Origin: Serratia oryzae
Lineage (GTDB): Bacteria; Pseudomonadota; Gammaproteobacteria; Enterobacterales; Enterobacteriaceae
DNA length: 64,000 nucleotides
NCBI RefSeq assembly: GCF_001976145.1
Contig: NZ_MOXD01000003.1
Location: 248,001 to 312,000, forward strand
Direction of reading: 5' to 3'
In this document: in pieces, positions 8,268 to 17,321 of the stretch
Position numbering within the stretch: position 1 is the stretch's first letter
Layout of the letters: each line of letters opens with the position of its first letter
Made by a program: the position numbers and the translations under genes
The notes under the pieces: generated by a model
The model's input: only the letters and a program-made list of their open reading frames with translations
What the model was told of the DNA's origin: nothing
Databases searched by the model: none

Positions 8268-10253
8268 ATGGAAAAGCTAAGCCATAACAAACTGACCGCA
8301 ATAATCCTCGCTTCCCTCGCCAGCAGCAGCGTCCTGGCAGAATCACAGGACACCATGGTCGTGACCGCCTCCGGTTTCCAGCAAAGGATCCAGGATTCAG
8401 CGGCATCTATTTCCGTCATCTCGCGCCAACAGCTTGAAACCAGGGCTTATCGTGATGTGACCGATGCGCTGAAAGACGTTCCCGGCGTGGTGGTGACCGG
8501 CGGTGCCAGCAACAGCGATATCAGCATCCGCGGTATGTCCTCCAAGTACACGCTGATCCTGGTTGACGGCAAACGCGTTGATACCCGGGGTACGCGCCCG
8601 AACAGCGACAATGCCGGTATCGAACAAGGTTGGCTGCCACCGCTGCAGGCGATTGAGCGCATCGAAGTGGTGCGTGGGCCGATGTCTTCACTCTATGGTT
8701 CCGATGCTATGGGTGGCGTTATCAACATCATCACGCGTAAAACCTCCACCACTCAGGCGTGGACGGGCTCCCTGCACGGCGATACCACCTTCCAGGAGGA
8801 TCGTCATTCCGGTGATATTTTCCAGACCAACGCTTTTGCCTCCGGCCCATTGATCGACGGCCTGCTGGGGTTACGGGTCAACGGCCTGCTTTCACGGCGC
8901 GCTGAAGACCAGATTATCAACGGCTATAACGAGCAGCGGATGCGCAGCGGTACGGCGGTGTTCAGCCTGACTCCGGATGAGAAAAACGGCGTTGACGTTG
9001 AGATTGGCCGCTCATTGCAGGATCGCAACAGCACGCCGGGCGTGTCGATGGCAGCAGAAAACTGCCGCAACGGCAAATGCACGCCGAACAGTGCCAGCAA
9101 CAGCCGCTACGAGCGCACACATTATTCGATCACCCACAGCGGCTATTACGATTTCGGTAGCAGCAACAGCTATATTCAACGCGAAGAGACCAACAACCCT
9201 GGTCGCGAAATGAAGCTGAACAACACCATCTTCAATACGCAAACGCAGTTCGATCTCGGCGATCACCTGCTGAGCCTGGGTGGACAGTATCGCTATGAAG
9301 ATCTGCATGATGAAGGCAACCAACTCGCCGCCGCTGACGGCCTGAACAAGCTGACGCGTTGGAGTTGGGCGCTGTTTGCCGAAAACGAGTGGTCCATGAC
9401 CAACGATTTTACCCTGACCAGCGGTGTCCGCATGGATCAGGATCAGAACTATGGCAACCACTGGACGCCGCGCCTGTACGGCGTGTGGCATCTGGCAGAA
9501 CAGTGGACGCTGAAAGGCGGCGTGTCTGCCGGTTATCGCTCACCCGATCTGCGCCAGTCTTCCGCCAACTGGGGGCAGATCACCGGCGGTGGCCGCACCT
9601 CAATCATCATTGGCAACCCCGATCTGAAGCCGGAAAAGAGCCTGAGCCAAGAGATCGGCCTGCTGTGGGACAGCCAGCAAGGAATGAATGCCGGTGTCAC
9701 CCTGTTTAATACCGACTTCAAAGACAAAATCACCGAGGTTCGTCGCTGTGACAGCGGCAACGGTTCACCAGAATGCTTCATTGGTAACACCCCCTATTAC
9801 TTTATCAGCGATCGCATCAACGTGGATGAAGCCAATATGCGCGGTGTTGAAGCCACTCTGGGCTGGGAGATCACGAAAGATTGGGAGTTGACAGCCAACT
9901 ACACCTTTACTCAGTCAGAACAGAAAAGCGGAGACCAGAAAGGAAAGCCGCTGAACCAGATGCCAAAACATATGCTCAATACCACGCTAGATTGGCAGGC
10001 AACGCAGGACGTCAGCCTGTGGTCACGCCTCAACTTCCGCAGCAGAACCTCTGAATACCTGAGCCGCACCTCCATGGCCATGGGTACACCGTCTTACACC
10101 TTTGTTGATACCGGCTTGAGCTACCAGGCCAACAAACATCTGACGGTGAGCGGCGGGGTATACAATATCTTCGATAAAACCGTTGATTACGATCATTACG
10201 ACACCGTTCTGGATGGCCGCCGTTATACCGTTGGCATGACCTACAGCTTCTGA
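8268..10253 (+). CDS. cirA: TonB-dependent catecholate siderophore receptor, CirA-like
   Basis: This is an outer-membrane TonB-dependent receptor of 661 residues (E. coli CirA is 663). A signal peptide ends at about residue 24 (SSVLA), followed by the TonB box DTMVVTAS. The plug domain has SISVISRQQL, DALKDVPGVVV, ISIRGMSSKYTLILVDGKRVDTR, VVRGPMSSLYGSDAMGGVINIIT. The 22-strand barrel includes GNPDLKPEKS and ends in an aromatic TYSF, as required for BAM recognition. A loop with paired cysteines (ENCRNGKC) and another (RRCDSGNGSPECF) probably form extracellular disulfides. CirA imports linear catecholates and is the colicin I receptor in E. coli; the exact ligand here is inferred. It stands alone behind the Fur box. 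The gene symbol is given by family, not proven orthology. Confidence 0.85.
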   Translation: MEKLSHNKLTAIILASLASSSVLAESQDTMVVTASGFQQRIQDSAASISVISRQQLETRAYRDVTDALKDVPGVVVTGGASNSDISIRGMSSKYTLILVDGKRVDTRGTRPNSDNAGIEQGWLPPLQAIERIEVVRGPMSSLYGSDAMGGVINIITRKTSTTQAWTGSLHGDTTFQEDRHSGDIFQTNAFASGPLIDGLLGLRVNGLLSRRAEDQIINGYNEQRMRSGTAVFSLTPDEKNGVDVEIGRSLQDRNSTPGVSMAAENCRNGKCTPNSASNSRYERTHYSITHSGYYDFGSSNSYIQREETNNPGREMKLNNTIFNTQTQFDLGDHLLSLGGQYRYEDLHDEGNQLAAADGLNKLTRWSWALFAENEWSMTNDFTLTSGVRMDQDQNYGNHWTPRLYGVWHLAEQWTLKGGVSAGYRSPDLRQSSANWGQITGGGRTSIIIGNPDLKPEKSLSQEIGLLWDSQQGMNAGVTLFNTDFKDKITEVRRCDSGNGSPECFIGNTPYYFISDRINVDEANMRGVEATLGWEITKDWELTANYTFTQSEQKSGDQKGKPLNQMPKHMLNTTLDWQATQDVSLWSRLNFRSRTSEYLSRTSMAMGTPSYTFVDTGLSYQANKHLTVSGGVYNIFDKTVDYDHYDTVLDGRRYTVGMTYSF

Positions 10254-10415
10254 TCGCGGGAAAACGCGGCAACAGACCGCCGCGTTGCCCCCCTGCGAAT
10301 ATCCTGACGTACGCTCCACAACACACATACTAACGGGGTACAGCCGCTATTGTATCCCGGTTTTAATCGTAGCCTCCTTGTTGGATACCAGGCACAGCAC
10401 CCACGAACGATAAAC

Positions 10416-11345
10416 TTATAGTGAGATAGAAGTACCTGTCTTCCCCTCTATGCCTTGTTTAGCTGTTTCCAGCTTGGTAATCAGAGACACTCGCCCCGGT
10501 TTAGATTGGGCAAAAGCCAGCGCGGCTTCAATTTTAGGCAACATGGAACCCTTGGCGAACTGCTCCTCGGCAATATAACGATTCACCTCTGCAACGGTCA
10601 GGTTATCCAACCATTTTACATCCGGTTTACCGAAGTTGATGGCAACCTTTTCTACCGTAGTGAGGATAATAAGCGCATCGGCATCGATCATTTCAGCCAG
10701 ACGGGAGCTCGCCCAATCCTTGTCGATCACGGCATCGACCCCTCTGAGCTTTGCATCTTCCTGTATGACAGGAATACCGCCACCACCTACTGTGATAACG
10801 ATCTGCCCCGCGTCGCACAAGGCTTTGATGCTCTCTTTTTCGATGATATCCACCGGCTGTGGAGAAGCGACCACGCGACGGTAACCACGGCCAGAATCTT
10901 CAATAAGGTTCTCACCCGCAGCGATCAGTTTCTCTGCGGCTTCCTGAGTGAAAAAATCACCAATTGGTTTGGTCGGATTAAGGAAGGCAGGATCGGCCGG
11001 GTTCACCACAACCTGGGTAATGAGAGTGGCAATAGGCTTGTTGATGCCACGCTTTTGCAACGCATTATGCAGGGCATTTTGCAGATCGTAACCAATATAG
11101 CTCTGACTGAGGGCGACGCAGGTCGCCATCGGCATGGCTTCGCATACGCCTTGCTTGCCTGCCGTTTCGAAAGCCAGATTGATCATACCAACCTGTGGGC
11201 CATTACCGTGAGTCACTACGACATGGTGGCCCTGCTCAATCAAATCCGTCAATATATGCGCCGTATGTTCGACCGACACTCTCTGTTCCCGGATATTATT
11301 ACCTAGTGCATTGCCCCCCAGTGCCAGAACAATTTTCTTTTTCAT
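10416..11345 (-). CDS. carbamate kinase (catabolic, AllK/ArcC type)
   Basis: Carbamate kinase transfers phosphate from carbamoyl phosphate to ADP, yielding ATP and carbamate (ammonia plus CO2). The 309-residue protein has the family signatures VLALGGNALG at the N-terminus, VVTHGNGPQVG at about 44, a central YRRVVASPQP, VITVGGGGIPV, and KGSMLPKIEAA near the C-terminus. The ATG at 11345 gives MKKKIVLALGG, the standard family start; longer in-frame versions are non-homologous. It lies downstream of an AllS-like regulator and near AllFGH-like genes, so its carbamoyl phosphate most likely comes from that transcarbamylase rather than from arginine deimination (no arcA or arcB here). The leader holds an ERIC element and, further up, a CRP-like site. 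Confidence 0.9.
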   Translation of the reverse strand: MKKKIVLALGGNALGNNIREQRVSVEHTAHILTDLIEQGHHVVVTHGNGPQVGMINLAFETAGKQGVCEAMPMATCVALSQSYIGYDLQNALHNALQKRGINKPIATLITQVVVNPADPAFLNPTKPIGDFFTQEAAEKLIAAGENLIEDSGRGYRRVVASPQPVDIIEKESIKALCDAGQIVITVGGGGIPVIQEDAKLRGVDAVIDKDWASSRLAEMIDADALIILTTVEKVAINFGKPDVKWLDNLTVAEVNRYIAEEQFAKGSMLPKIEAALAFAQSKPGRVSLITKLETAKQGIEGKTGTSISL

Positions 11346-11545
11346 ATTGATGTTGACCTTTAATGTATTAAATGGAAAAACGTGCCAAATAAATAGGGCC
11401 ACATAGGGAATAAGCCCCATATCAGAATAGCGCCCTGTAAAAATCAGCCTCAGAGAATAAATGATATTATTTTCATAATACGAGAACCTTAGGCAATCAA
11501 AAATGGTTACCGCTGAATGCGGCCGCCTAAACGCTTGAATCTGTT

Positions 11546-11673
11546 TATACCCTTCATACTTCAAATTGCTTGGGTGTTGGCTGCACTCTTTCACCCTGGT
11601 CACATAGTTCGCTAGGCTCCCAGGGATTCATTCGTTTGCCGCCTACAAGCAACTCGAATTATTTTGGGTATAG
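11546..11673. repeat. ERIC element (copy 1)
   Basis: A roughly 128-base imperfect palindrome begins TATACCCTTCATACTT and ends TTTTGGGTATAG, with the internal ERIC landmarks GTGTTGGCTGC and CCCAGGGATTC. It is closely related to the copy at 20438. It lies 200 bases upstream of the carbamate kinase start, probably inside its 5' leader. Confidence 0.85.
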
Positions 11674-11854
11674 AGGATAACACAATAATAAAAAATGTCT
11701 GCCGCTGGTTAGTATATTCACGAATACTTTAAAAATAAGGCAAATTAGACTTAACAATCGAAGAATGACACAACCATAGCTTGTAGCCAAATTAATAAAA
11801 ACTTTATGTTGAACTTGCATCAACATAAGTTCCATCGTGAATATCAAAATATAG

Positions 11855-11870
11855 TGTGAAGAATATCACG
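11855..11870. promoter_or_regulatory. CRP-like site
   Basis: TGTGA, six bases, TCACG matches nine of ten conserved positions of the CRP consensus (TGTGA-N6-TCACA). It lies upstream of the carbamate kinase gene and downstream of the LysR gene. It is about 510 bases from the kinase start, so either the leader is long or the ERIC insertion displaced it. Confidence 0.4.
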
Positions 11871-11996
11871 TTATTTTGAATGGCTGAGTAAAAATATACC
11901 ATGCCAATCAATGCCCCAATGCAAAAGCGGGAGGCTGTAATAGCAACACCAGACGAGCCGCGTACGGTGAACGGGCTCGCTGAGATACTCATCCAC

Positions 11997-12959
11997 TCAA
12001 TAATCCGATGGTTCTGAATGATCAATCAAACGAATAAAGGGGGTAATCAAGGGATCCTGCGCGTCAAAAAGTTGTAACAGATATGCGGTTATTTTTCCTG
12101 CACTACTGCTGCGCCACACCAATGACAGGGGGGAAGGCTTACGGCCTATCCTCGCCAGCTTAAGCTCCGCCAAGCGCCCTTTTGCGATCTCTTCTTGAGC
12201 GATCGCTGAAGGCAGAAAACCAATACCGAGTCCAATTTCATGGCAGGTGATCTTGGTTGCCATATCTGGCACTAACAGTTCCTGCTGGCCTGCCAACCGC
12301 CAGGGGGCGCGTTTCTGTAAGCGGTCGGAGCTGTCTTCAATGTTGACTACGGGATAGTGGCGCAACTCTTGTTGGGTGATCGGTTCAGAAATGGTAAGGA
12401 GCCGGTGATCGGGCGCTGCCACGCAAAGCCAGTTGATGACACCCATGGCCCTGCTCTGAAAATCATCACTCATAGCGTGAAAACCTGGTGCCCCTATCGC
12501 TAACTGCCCATCGTTGTACTGCATCTGATCCCAGACACCCATAAAAACGGCCATCTCTAATTTGAAGACCGTGAGGGGAAAACGTTGGTTCAAATGCGCC
12601 AGCAGGTGGCTGGCAGCCTTAGGATCGTAAATGAGGTTATTGAAGACCAGCTTGAAGTTAGGCTCAATACCGTCATTAACCTGCTTGAGGGAGTCTGGCA
12701 TGGTTTGGATCCACTCCAGTATCTGGGTGGCCTTTTCAAACAACATCTCACCCGAAGGCGTGAGCTTTAACTTACGGGTCGTGCGCTCTATAAGCACCGT
12801 GTCCATACTGGCTTCTATGGTTTTGATACGATAGCTGATGGCTGCGGTCGACTTATGCAAAACCTCCGCAGCTGCAGAAAAACTTTTTAGCTGGGCTACC
12901 GTCACGAAGGTACGCAACTCTTCGAGGTCAATCTTAGATTTCTGTTTGGGATCGAACAT
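11997..12959 (-). CDS. LysR-family regulator, AllS-like
   Basis: This is a LysR transcription factor of 320 residues. The N-terminal winged HTH (residues about 8-70) contains LRTFVTVAQLKSFSAAAEVLHKS, AISYRIKTIE and ERTTRKLKLTPSGE. The C-terminal effector domain has GVWDQMQYNDGQLAIGAPG, HYPVVNIEDSSDRLQKR, WRLAGQQELLVPDMATKI and GLGIGFLPSAIA. These segments recall E. coli AllS, the activator of the allD/allantoin operon, more than generic LysR proteins. I start at ATG 12959 (MFDPKQ) because AllS begins MFDP; an upstream in-frame start would add 11 residues. It lies between the transport/AllH genes and the carbamate kinase gene. Activation of this cluster in response to a ureide such as glyoxylate, oxalurate or allantoin is inferred. 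Confidence 0.85.
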   Translation of the reverse strand: MFDPKQKSKIDLEELRTFVTVAQLKSFSAAAEVLHKSTAAISYRIKTIEASMDTVLIERTTRKLKLTPSGEMLFEKATQILEWIQTMPDSLKQVNDGIEPNFKLVFNNLIYDPKAASHLLAHLNQRFPLTVFKLEMAVFMGVWDQMQYNDGQLAIGAPGFHAMSDDFQSRAMGVINWLCVAAPDHRLLTISEPITQQELRHYPVVNIEDSSDRLQKRAPWRLAGQQELLVPDMATKITCHEIGLGIGFLPSAIAQEEIAKGRLAELKLARIGRKPSPLSLVWRSSSAGKITAYLLQLFDAQDPLITPFIRLIDHSEPSDY

Positions 12960-13168
12960 AGCTAAGTCCACCACACTAGAATAGCCCGACAAGAAGAGAA
13001 TTATAGCATGATATCAAAGCATTAGCCTGACCTTTACAGAGCCCCCCTAGCGCAATGATGGCATTGTGCAGCACATGGGCATAGATGATAAAAACTTATC
13101 TTTGCTGGCCGATTCGAACCATGTTCAAGGGAATAGAAGCGAAATCTTCACTTAAGCGATATGTGATA

Positions 13169-14005
13169 TCAGGCGTGCAATGCCGCCAACGCAAAGTGGG
13201 CACCACACAACATATCATGGCCAGACGAGTGGCCGTACTCTGCCACTTGCTTCAATGTCTGTTCAATATCGTCGATAGGTGCAGTCACTAGACGGGAGAA
13301 ATGGTGGCTGTAATGGCCAGCGCACCCGTTGGCTAACATAGCGGCACTGATATCGGTGGTGCGGGTCAGTAAAGAGGGCAATAGTGACGAGAGCGTTTGA
13401 TATTTGTCCGCACGGCAAGAATCAAGCACCAGTAGTATCCCCAGGATAAAATCATCGGCAGAGGGCGTCAGGCCGATACCAAAGCCAACCAGTTGGCGCA
13501 GAGAGATATCCACGCATAGCGCCATGTCGGCCTCGATCAACCAGGCCCGCAAATGCGCCAATGCGGGGGAAATATGGCTCAACGTCTGGCCGTCTCCCCC
13601 CCGTAATATGTCATACATCCCACCGACCGGCGGATTTCGCGCCAGAAAGTGGCCTATCGCAGCAGTCAATCGGGGTAGATCCTGTTGTGGCAGGACGTTA
13701 TCCAACCGGGTACTCAGGCTCTCTCCCGCGGTTAACTCAAGCAGCAGATGGTTCAATGCCAGCGTGTTGTCATGCAGTAAAAACAGCACGGCCCCCTGTT
13801 CAACCACCTGTCTCAAATCATCCAGCGGCAAAATAACTGAACGGGGTGCCAACGGCATGTTTTGGGTCTGCAAACTTATCATCCTCCCCTGCGAGGTGAA
13901 CAGATTACAGGCATGATGAAATACAGAGTGCACACGTAACCGACTTTCTCCGGTAATCAGCTCAGGAAGCGAACGACAAAATTGGAGAGACTTAAGGCTG
14001 TTCAC
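13169..14005 (-). CDS. allH: DUF2877 protein, AllH/YlbF-like oxamic transcarbamylase subunit
   Basis: The 278-residue protein is of the YlbF/YahE (DUF2877) family. The family motif GLTPSADDFILGILL lies at about residues 175-189, with LPQQDLPRLTAAIGHFLARNPP before it and a C-terminal GHSSGHDMLCGAHFAL. In E. coli, FdrA, YlbE and YlbF (renamed AllF, AllG, AllH) are reported to form oxamic transcarbamylase. That enzyme converts oxalurate and phosphate to oxamate and carbamoyl phosphate. The start is GTG at 14005, chosen because AGGAGG lies seven bases upstream. Here it is separated from the other two subunits by transporter genes, unlike in E. coli. The symbol is by homology; the substrate is inferred. 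Confidence 0.75.
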   Translation of the reverse strand: MNSLKSLQFCRSLPELITGESRLRVHSVFHHACNLFTSQGRMISLQTQNMPLAPRSVILPLDDLRQVVEQGAVLFLLHDNTLALNHLLLELTAGESLSTRLDNVLPQQDLPRLTAAIGHFLARNPPVGGMYDILRGGDGQTLSHISPALAHLRAWLIEADMALCVDISLRQLVGFGIGLTPSADDFILGILLVLDSCRADKYQTLSSLLPSLLTRTTDISAAMLANGCAGHYSHHFSRLVTAPIDDIEQTLKQVAEYGHSSGHDMLCGAHFALAALHA

Positions 14006-14127
14006 AGCGGTATCCCTCCTGAACGATAGCTAGCCAAGGATGAATGGTTTCTCTTCTGGCACTGTTGTTCATTTAATTCGCCTTATGTGCTCAAAAATAC
14101 TCTGATGGGTAAGCTAATTATCATTAA

Positions 14128-15438
14128 TTAGGTGGATTCGGTTGCGCAAGCCGTTGAGGGTTTTGTCATCATCACACACACCATCGCTAAAGCCAACGAG
14201 GCACCAAGATAAATAGAAACGGGTAAGGTACTGTTGTATTGATGAATCAGATAGAGGCAGATAGAGGGAGCTAACGCTCCGCCAAAAATACCGGCAGTTT
14301 GAAACCCGAGCCCTGCACCGGTGAAACGCACGTGTACCGGAAACATAGCGGGCATATGCGCCGCAAGTGGTGCCCACATCGCAGCCAGTAAAAAGAGGGC
14401 AATAAAGGCGGAAAGCACAATGATCGCCGGCTCGCGCATTTCAACCAGCATGAAAAAGATAAATCCCCATGCCATGTTGGCTAAGGCACCGCAAGCGATG
14501 ACACTGCGGGTACTGAATTTATCCGCCAGATAGCCAAATACCGGGATACCGACCGCCTGACCGATGGAGGCAGCAATACTGGCATTGAGGGCGATCTGCT
14601 TATCCATGCCGATAAATGGCAGATAAACCAGCAGGAAGAGCGCAAACACATAAAATGCAATATCACTGCCGATGCGTGAGCCTATTGCCAGTAATAATGT
14701 TTGCCAATGATTCCTGCAAATATCGATAATCGGGATGCTCTTGCGCTGTTGTAAGACTGGTTTGTTGGCCAAAAACTCGGGGGATTCATCGATGGAACGG
14801 CGCACATAAAAACCGATAGCCACCAGCAACCCGCTGGCGAGAAAAGGAACACGCCACCCCCAGGCCATAAAATCTTCGGGTGGCAAAATTGCGTTGATAA
14901 GGGCAAATACACCACTGGCAATCAAAAAACCGATTGGTGAGGCAAGTTGTACCATGCTACCTAAAAAGGCGCGCATCTTACTACCGGCAGCAAACTCATT
15001 CACCATCAGCGCAGCGCCCCCCCACTCCCCCCCGAGCGCCAAGCCCTGTAACAAGCGCAGCAGGCAAAGACCAACGGCTCCCCATAGCCCTGCTGTCCCA
15101 TAGGCAGGAAGGCAGCCGATCAGAAAGGTGGCGCCCCCCATCATCAGCAGCGCCAACACCAGCATGTTCTTACGGCTGAAACGATCGCCAAAATGACCAA
15201 AGATAACGGCTCCCAAGGGCCTGGCCACAAAGGCGATGCCATAAGTTACCAGCGACAGCAGCAGCGCCAACTCCGTCGATACCTGAGAAAAAAAGATGGT
15301 AGGGAATACCAGTGCTGCTGCCGTGCCGTAAATGAAGTGATCATAAAATTCGAGGGTTGTTCCAGCAAGGCTCGCAAGAGTCACCCGCAAAAGCGAAGAT
15401 TGCCTTTTTGACTCACTGGTGTTTTTAGCGTTTGCCAT
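14128..15438 (-). CDS. MFS transporter, metabolite:H+ symporter (MHS) family
   Basis: This 436-residue, 12-TM major facilitator resembles the ShiA/KgtP/ProP branch. TM1 has LASLAGTTLEFYDHFIYGTAAAL. The MHS loop 2-3 signature is ARPLGAVIFGHFGDRFSRKNML. TM4 has RLLQGLALGGEWGGAALM, and the loop 6-7 region has RRSIDESPEFLANK. Such carriers co-import carboxylates and related small anions with protons. The ATG at 15438 (MANAKNT) is preferred over 15474 because AAGGG stands at a good distance and the extra residues are non-family. A CRP-like site lies 56 bases upstream. Lying between the membrane-protein pair and allH, it is the best candidate for uptake of the pathway substrate. Confidence 0.85.
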   Translation of the reverse strand: MANAKNTSESKRQSSLLRVTLASLAGTTLEFYDHFIYGTAAALVFPTIFFSQVSTELALLLSLVTYGIAFVARPLGAVIFGHFGDRFSRKNMLVLALLMMGGATFLIGCLPAYGTAGLWGAVGLCLLRLLQGLALGGEWGGAALMVNEFAAGSKMRAFLGSMVQLASPIGFLIASGVFALINAILPPEDFMAWGWRVPFLASGLLVAIGFYVRRSIDESPEFLANKPVLQQRKSIPIIDICRNHWQTLLLAIGSRIGSDIAFYVFALFLLVYLPFIGMDKQIALNASIAASIGQAVGIPVFGYLADKFSTRSVIACGALANMAWGFIFFMLVEMREPAIIVLSAFIALFLLAAMWAPLAAHMPAMFPVHVRFTGAGLGFQTAGIFGGALAPSICLYLIHQYNSTLPVSIYLGASLALAMVCVMMTKPSTACATEST

Positions 15439-15493
15439 CTCACCACCCTTTCTCGTGAAATAAATGTAACTCATGAGTAATGTTTAACTTTTT

Positions 15494-15509
15494 CATGAAA
15501 ACTTTCACA
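15494..15509. promoter_or_regulatory. CRP-like site upstream of the MHS transporter gene
   Basis: CATGA, six bases, TCACA on the plus strand matches eight of ten CRP positions. Its centre is about 63 bases before the transporter start, fitting an activator position near -41 of a promoter whose -10 would fall around 15465-15472. The rest of the 282-base gap (15439-15720) is AT-rich with no gene. Confidence 0.35.
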
Positions 15510-15720
15510 GCGCATCGGCAATCCAAATTATACAATTACTCAATACCGTATCACTTTACAGGCATCCAATTTATTTAACTTTGCTTTAAATATAAACATT
15601 ACTCCCCGCGGAATAGTTAGGCGAAGCCTGGTTTCATTAGTTCTATTTAATAATTTAAATAAGAATGCCTTGATTTATCTCGGAGCGTACCTCATCACAA
15701 AATAATGGTTATCAGGGTAT

Positions 15721-16416
15721 TTACTTGGCATCACTAAGATTAGGTTGTTTTATATCGCTACGATAGAGCACAAAAGCTGCAGCTACGGTTGCCCCTATCG
15801 CAAAAATAATGTGCCAGTAGCCAGGGATCAAATTTGCGGCAAACAGTTTAAGCATCAAGGGCACACCGATAGCAACAGGGATCACTTTTGGATACTTGAT
15901 CGCGAAGGTGACCATCAAGGCACCGAAGACTGCCGGAACCGTATAGGACTTGAGGGCATCTACCGCAGGGCCAGGCAATACCGACAGGAGGAAAGAACCG
16001 CATATCACACCGACACAGATAAACACGGTCGTCGTGGTGGTAGCCCCGATAATGGCAAGTGTCGACACCACTTCCGCCTCACGAGAGCCCGGCTCGACCT
16101 TGGCTAAGTCCTGGGCAATTGCCGCAGCGGGTAATTTGGTCGTCCCGATATTACCAGTCAGGAAGGCTAAATAAGTGCCCGACAGGCCCAGTGCCGGATA
16201 AAAACTGATAGGTTCGATCAGCCAGATGAAACCGAAAGAGGCCACGATGAGCAGCACGTCGTTCTTCAACCAGTCAACGGGTGGAAAAATACCGTGGACC
16301 AGGTAGAGATAGAGTATCGGGAAAGTGGTCGTCACACAGGCCGTTAGCAGAGTGCCCCTGCCAATTTTGTGGACCGGATTGACCCACTGTTGGGTGTAAT
16401 TTGAGTTGTCCATCAT
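15721..16416 (-). CDS. polytopic membrane protein, unknown, pair member 1
   Basis: This 231-residue integral membrane protein has about six hydrophobic segments (for example TFPILYLYLVHGIF, VLLIVASFGFIWLI, VFICVGVICGSFLLSVLPG, HIIFAIGATVAAAFVLY). It has a glycine/threonine-rich loop GLSGTYLAFLTGNIGTTKLP and a run ATTTTTV near residue 125. It has no signal peptide or ATPase motif. I do not recognise a named family. It follows a second small membrane protein by 131 bases and lies inside the AllFG-transporter operon, so a two-subunit permease or channel for the pathway substrate is a reasonable guess. Two adjacent ATGs (16416 and 16413) compete for one AGGA. Confidence 0.7.
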   Translation of the reverse strand: MMDNSNYTQQWVNPVHKIGRGTLLTACVTTTFPILYLYLVHGIFPPVDWLKNDVLLIVASFGFIWLIEPISFYPALGLSGTYLAFLTGNIGTTKLPAAAIAQDLAKVEPGSREAEVVSTLAIIGATTTTTVFICVGVICGSFLLSVLPGPAVDALKSYTVPAVFGALMVTFAIKYPKVIPVAIGVPLMLKLFAANLIPGYWHIIFAIGATVAAAFVLYRSDIKQPNLSDAK

Positions 16417-16547
16417 TCTGCATCCTGATTAATCTATTCGCTAATCGGTTGATATATGCCGACCATCGAGGGTTGATATGGGGGTATCGCGCCATGAATC
16501 ATCCATTCTGTTGGCCTCAATACGATTAAATCTTCCTGATAGCCGTG

Positions 16548-17246
16548 CTATCCGACAATCGACTGGACGATGGCTCCAGCAACAGTACCAGCCAGCATGG
16601 CAATCCCCAGGCTATACTCTTTCAACTTCTCTACTTGTTGGGAAATGAGATAGAGCACATAGGTCGCAATGCCCGCAACCAACCAGGCACCAACGTTACC
16701 ACCGCCGTGGATAACGGTGCCGGAGCTCAGGTTACCGTAGATGGCACACATGGCGGCACCGCTGACCAGCGCCAGGATCTTAGGATTCTTGTTAACAACC
16801 TTGGCGCGGATTTTCTCGAGATGGCCAGCAAAGAAAACGGCCGAGAGCATAGAGCCGATACCGTTCAATGCCATCCCAAACCAGGCGACAAACAGCACCG
16901 CGACGGTGAAATCAGCCCCTCCGAAGGTGACGCCAGCGGCATCAGCACCAAACTTGGCGGCAGCCATCTCGTTGGTGGCCGAAACGATGATAGACAGACG
17001 CATCCAGGTTATCGGGCCGCCCAATACGGCCATCATGCCCACCAACACAATCAGGATACCGAGCGCCGGACCTACGGCGGCGACCATCCCTACCTTGAAA
17101 GACTTGGCACAGATCTCATCGGACATGCCAAGCAGCTTGGCATTCTTGCGCGCCAGCCTGTAGTAGGCATAGCCCTGTACAGCCACGACCATAATAGTGA
17201 TACTGCAGAGCAGCCATAACAGCGGGCTGTTAATGATTTCATCCAT
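16548..17246 (-). CDS. polytopic membrane protein, unknown (possibly DUF5058), pair member 2
   Basis: This 232-residue protein starts MDEIINSPLLWLLCSITIMVV. It has about six TM segments and conserved-looking polar motifs within or near membranes: GMVAAVGPALGILIVL, SATNEMAAAKFGADAAG, FVAWFGMALNGIGSML and GNLSSGTVIHGGG. From memory it recalls the DUF5058 family of membrane proteins, but I cannot verify that. AGGAAG precedes the ATG, and the gene begins 75 bases after allG in the same orientation. With its neighbour it forms a pair of near-equal size, suggesting a heteromeric transporter. It is not part of the E. coli all operon. Confidence 0.7.
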   Translation of the reverse strand: MDEIINSPLLWLLCSITIMVVAVQGYAYYRLARKNAKLLGMSDEICAKSFKVGMVAAVGPALGILIVLVGMMAVLGGPITWMRLSIIVSATNEMAAAKFGADAAGVTFGGADFTVAVLFVAWFGMALNGIGSMLSAVFFAGHLEKIRAKVVNKNPKILALVSGAAMCAIYGNLSSGTVIHGGGNVGAWLVAGIATYVLYLISQQVEKLKEYSLGIAMLAGTVAGAIVQSIVG

Positions 17247-17321
17247 TTGACACTTCCTTATAACTCATCATCTTGTCCCGAGCCCTCGCGCGGGCTGCGG
17301 ACAAGATGTATTACGTTGAAA

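Larger units (their letters stand above)
11346..11996. other. intergenic leader of the carbamate kinase gene
   Basis: This is 651 bases with no supportable gene. Apart from an ERIC element and a CRP-like box it is AT-rich. It must hold the carbamate kinase promoter unless the gene is read from the regulator upstream. Confidence 0.5.

Noticed and set aside
10262-10292. CGCGGC...GCCGCG hairpin after the CirA-like gene as a terminator
   Set aside because: No T-run follows on the plus strand. The minus-strand side has only a four-base T stretch, so it is not convincing.
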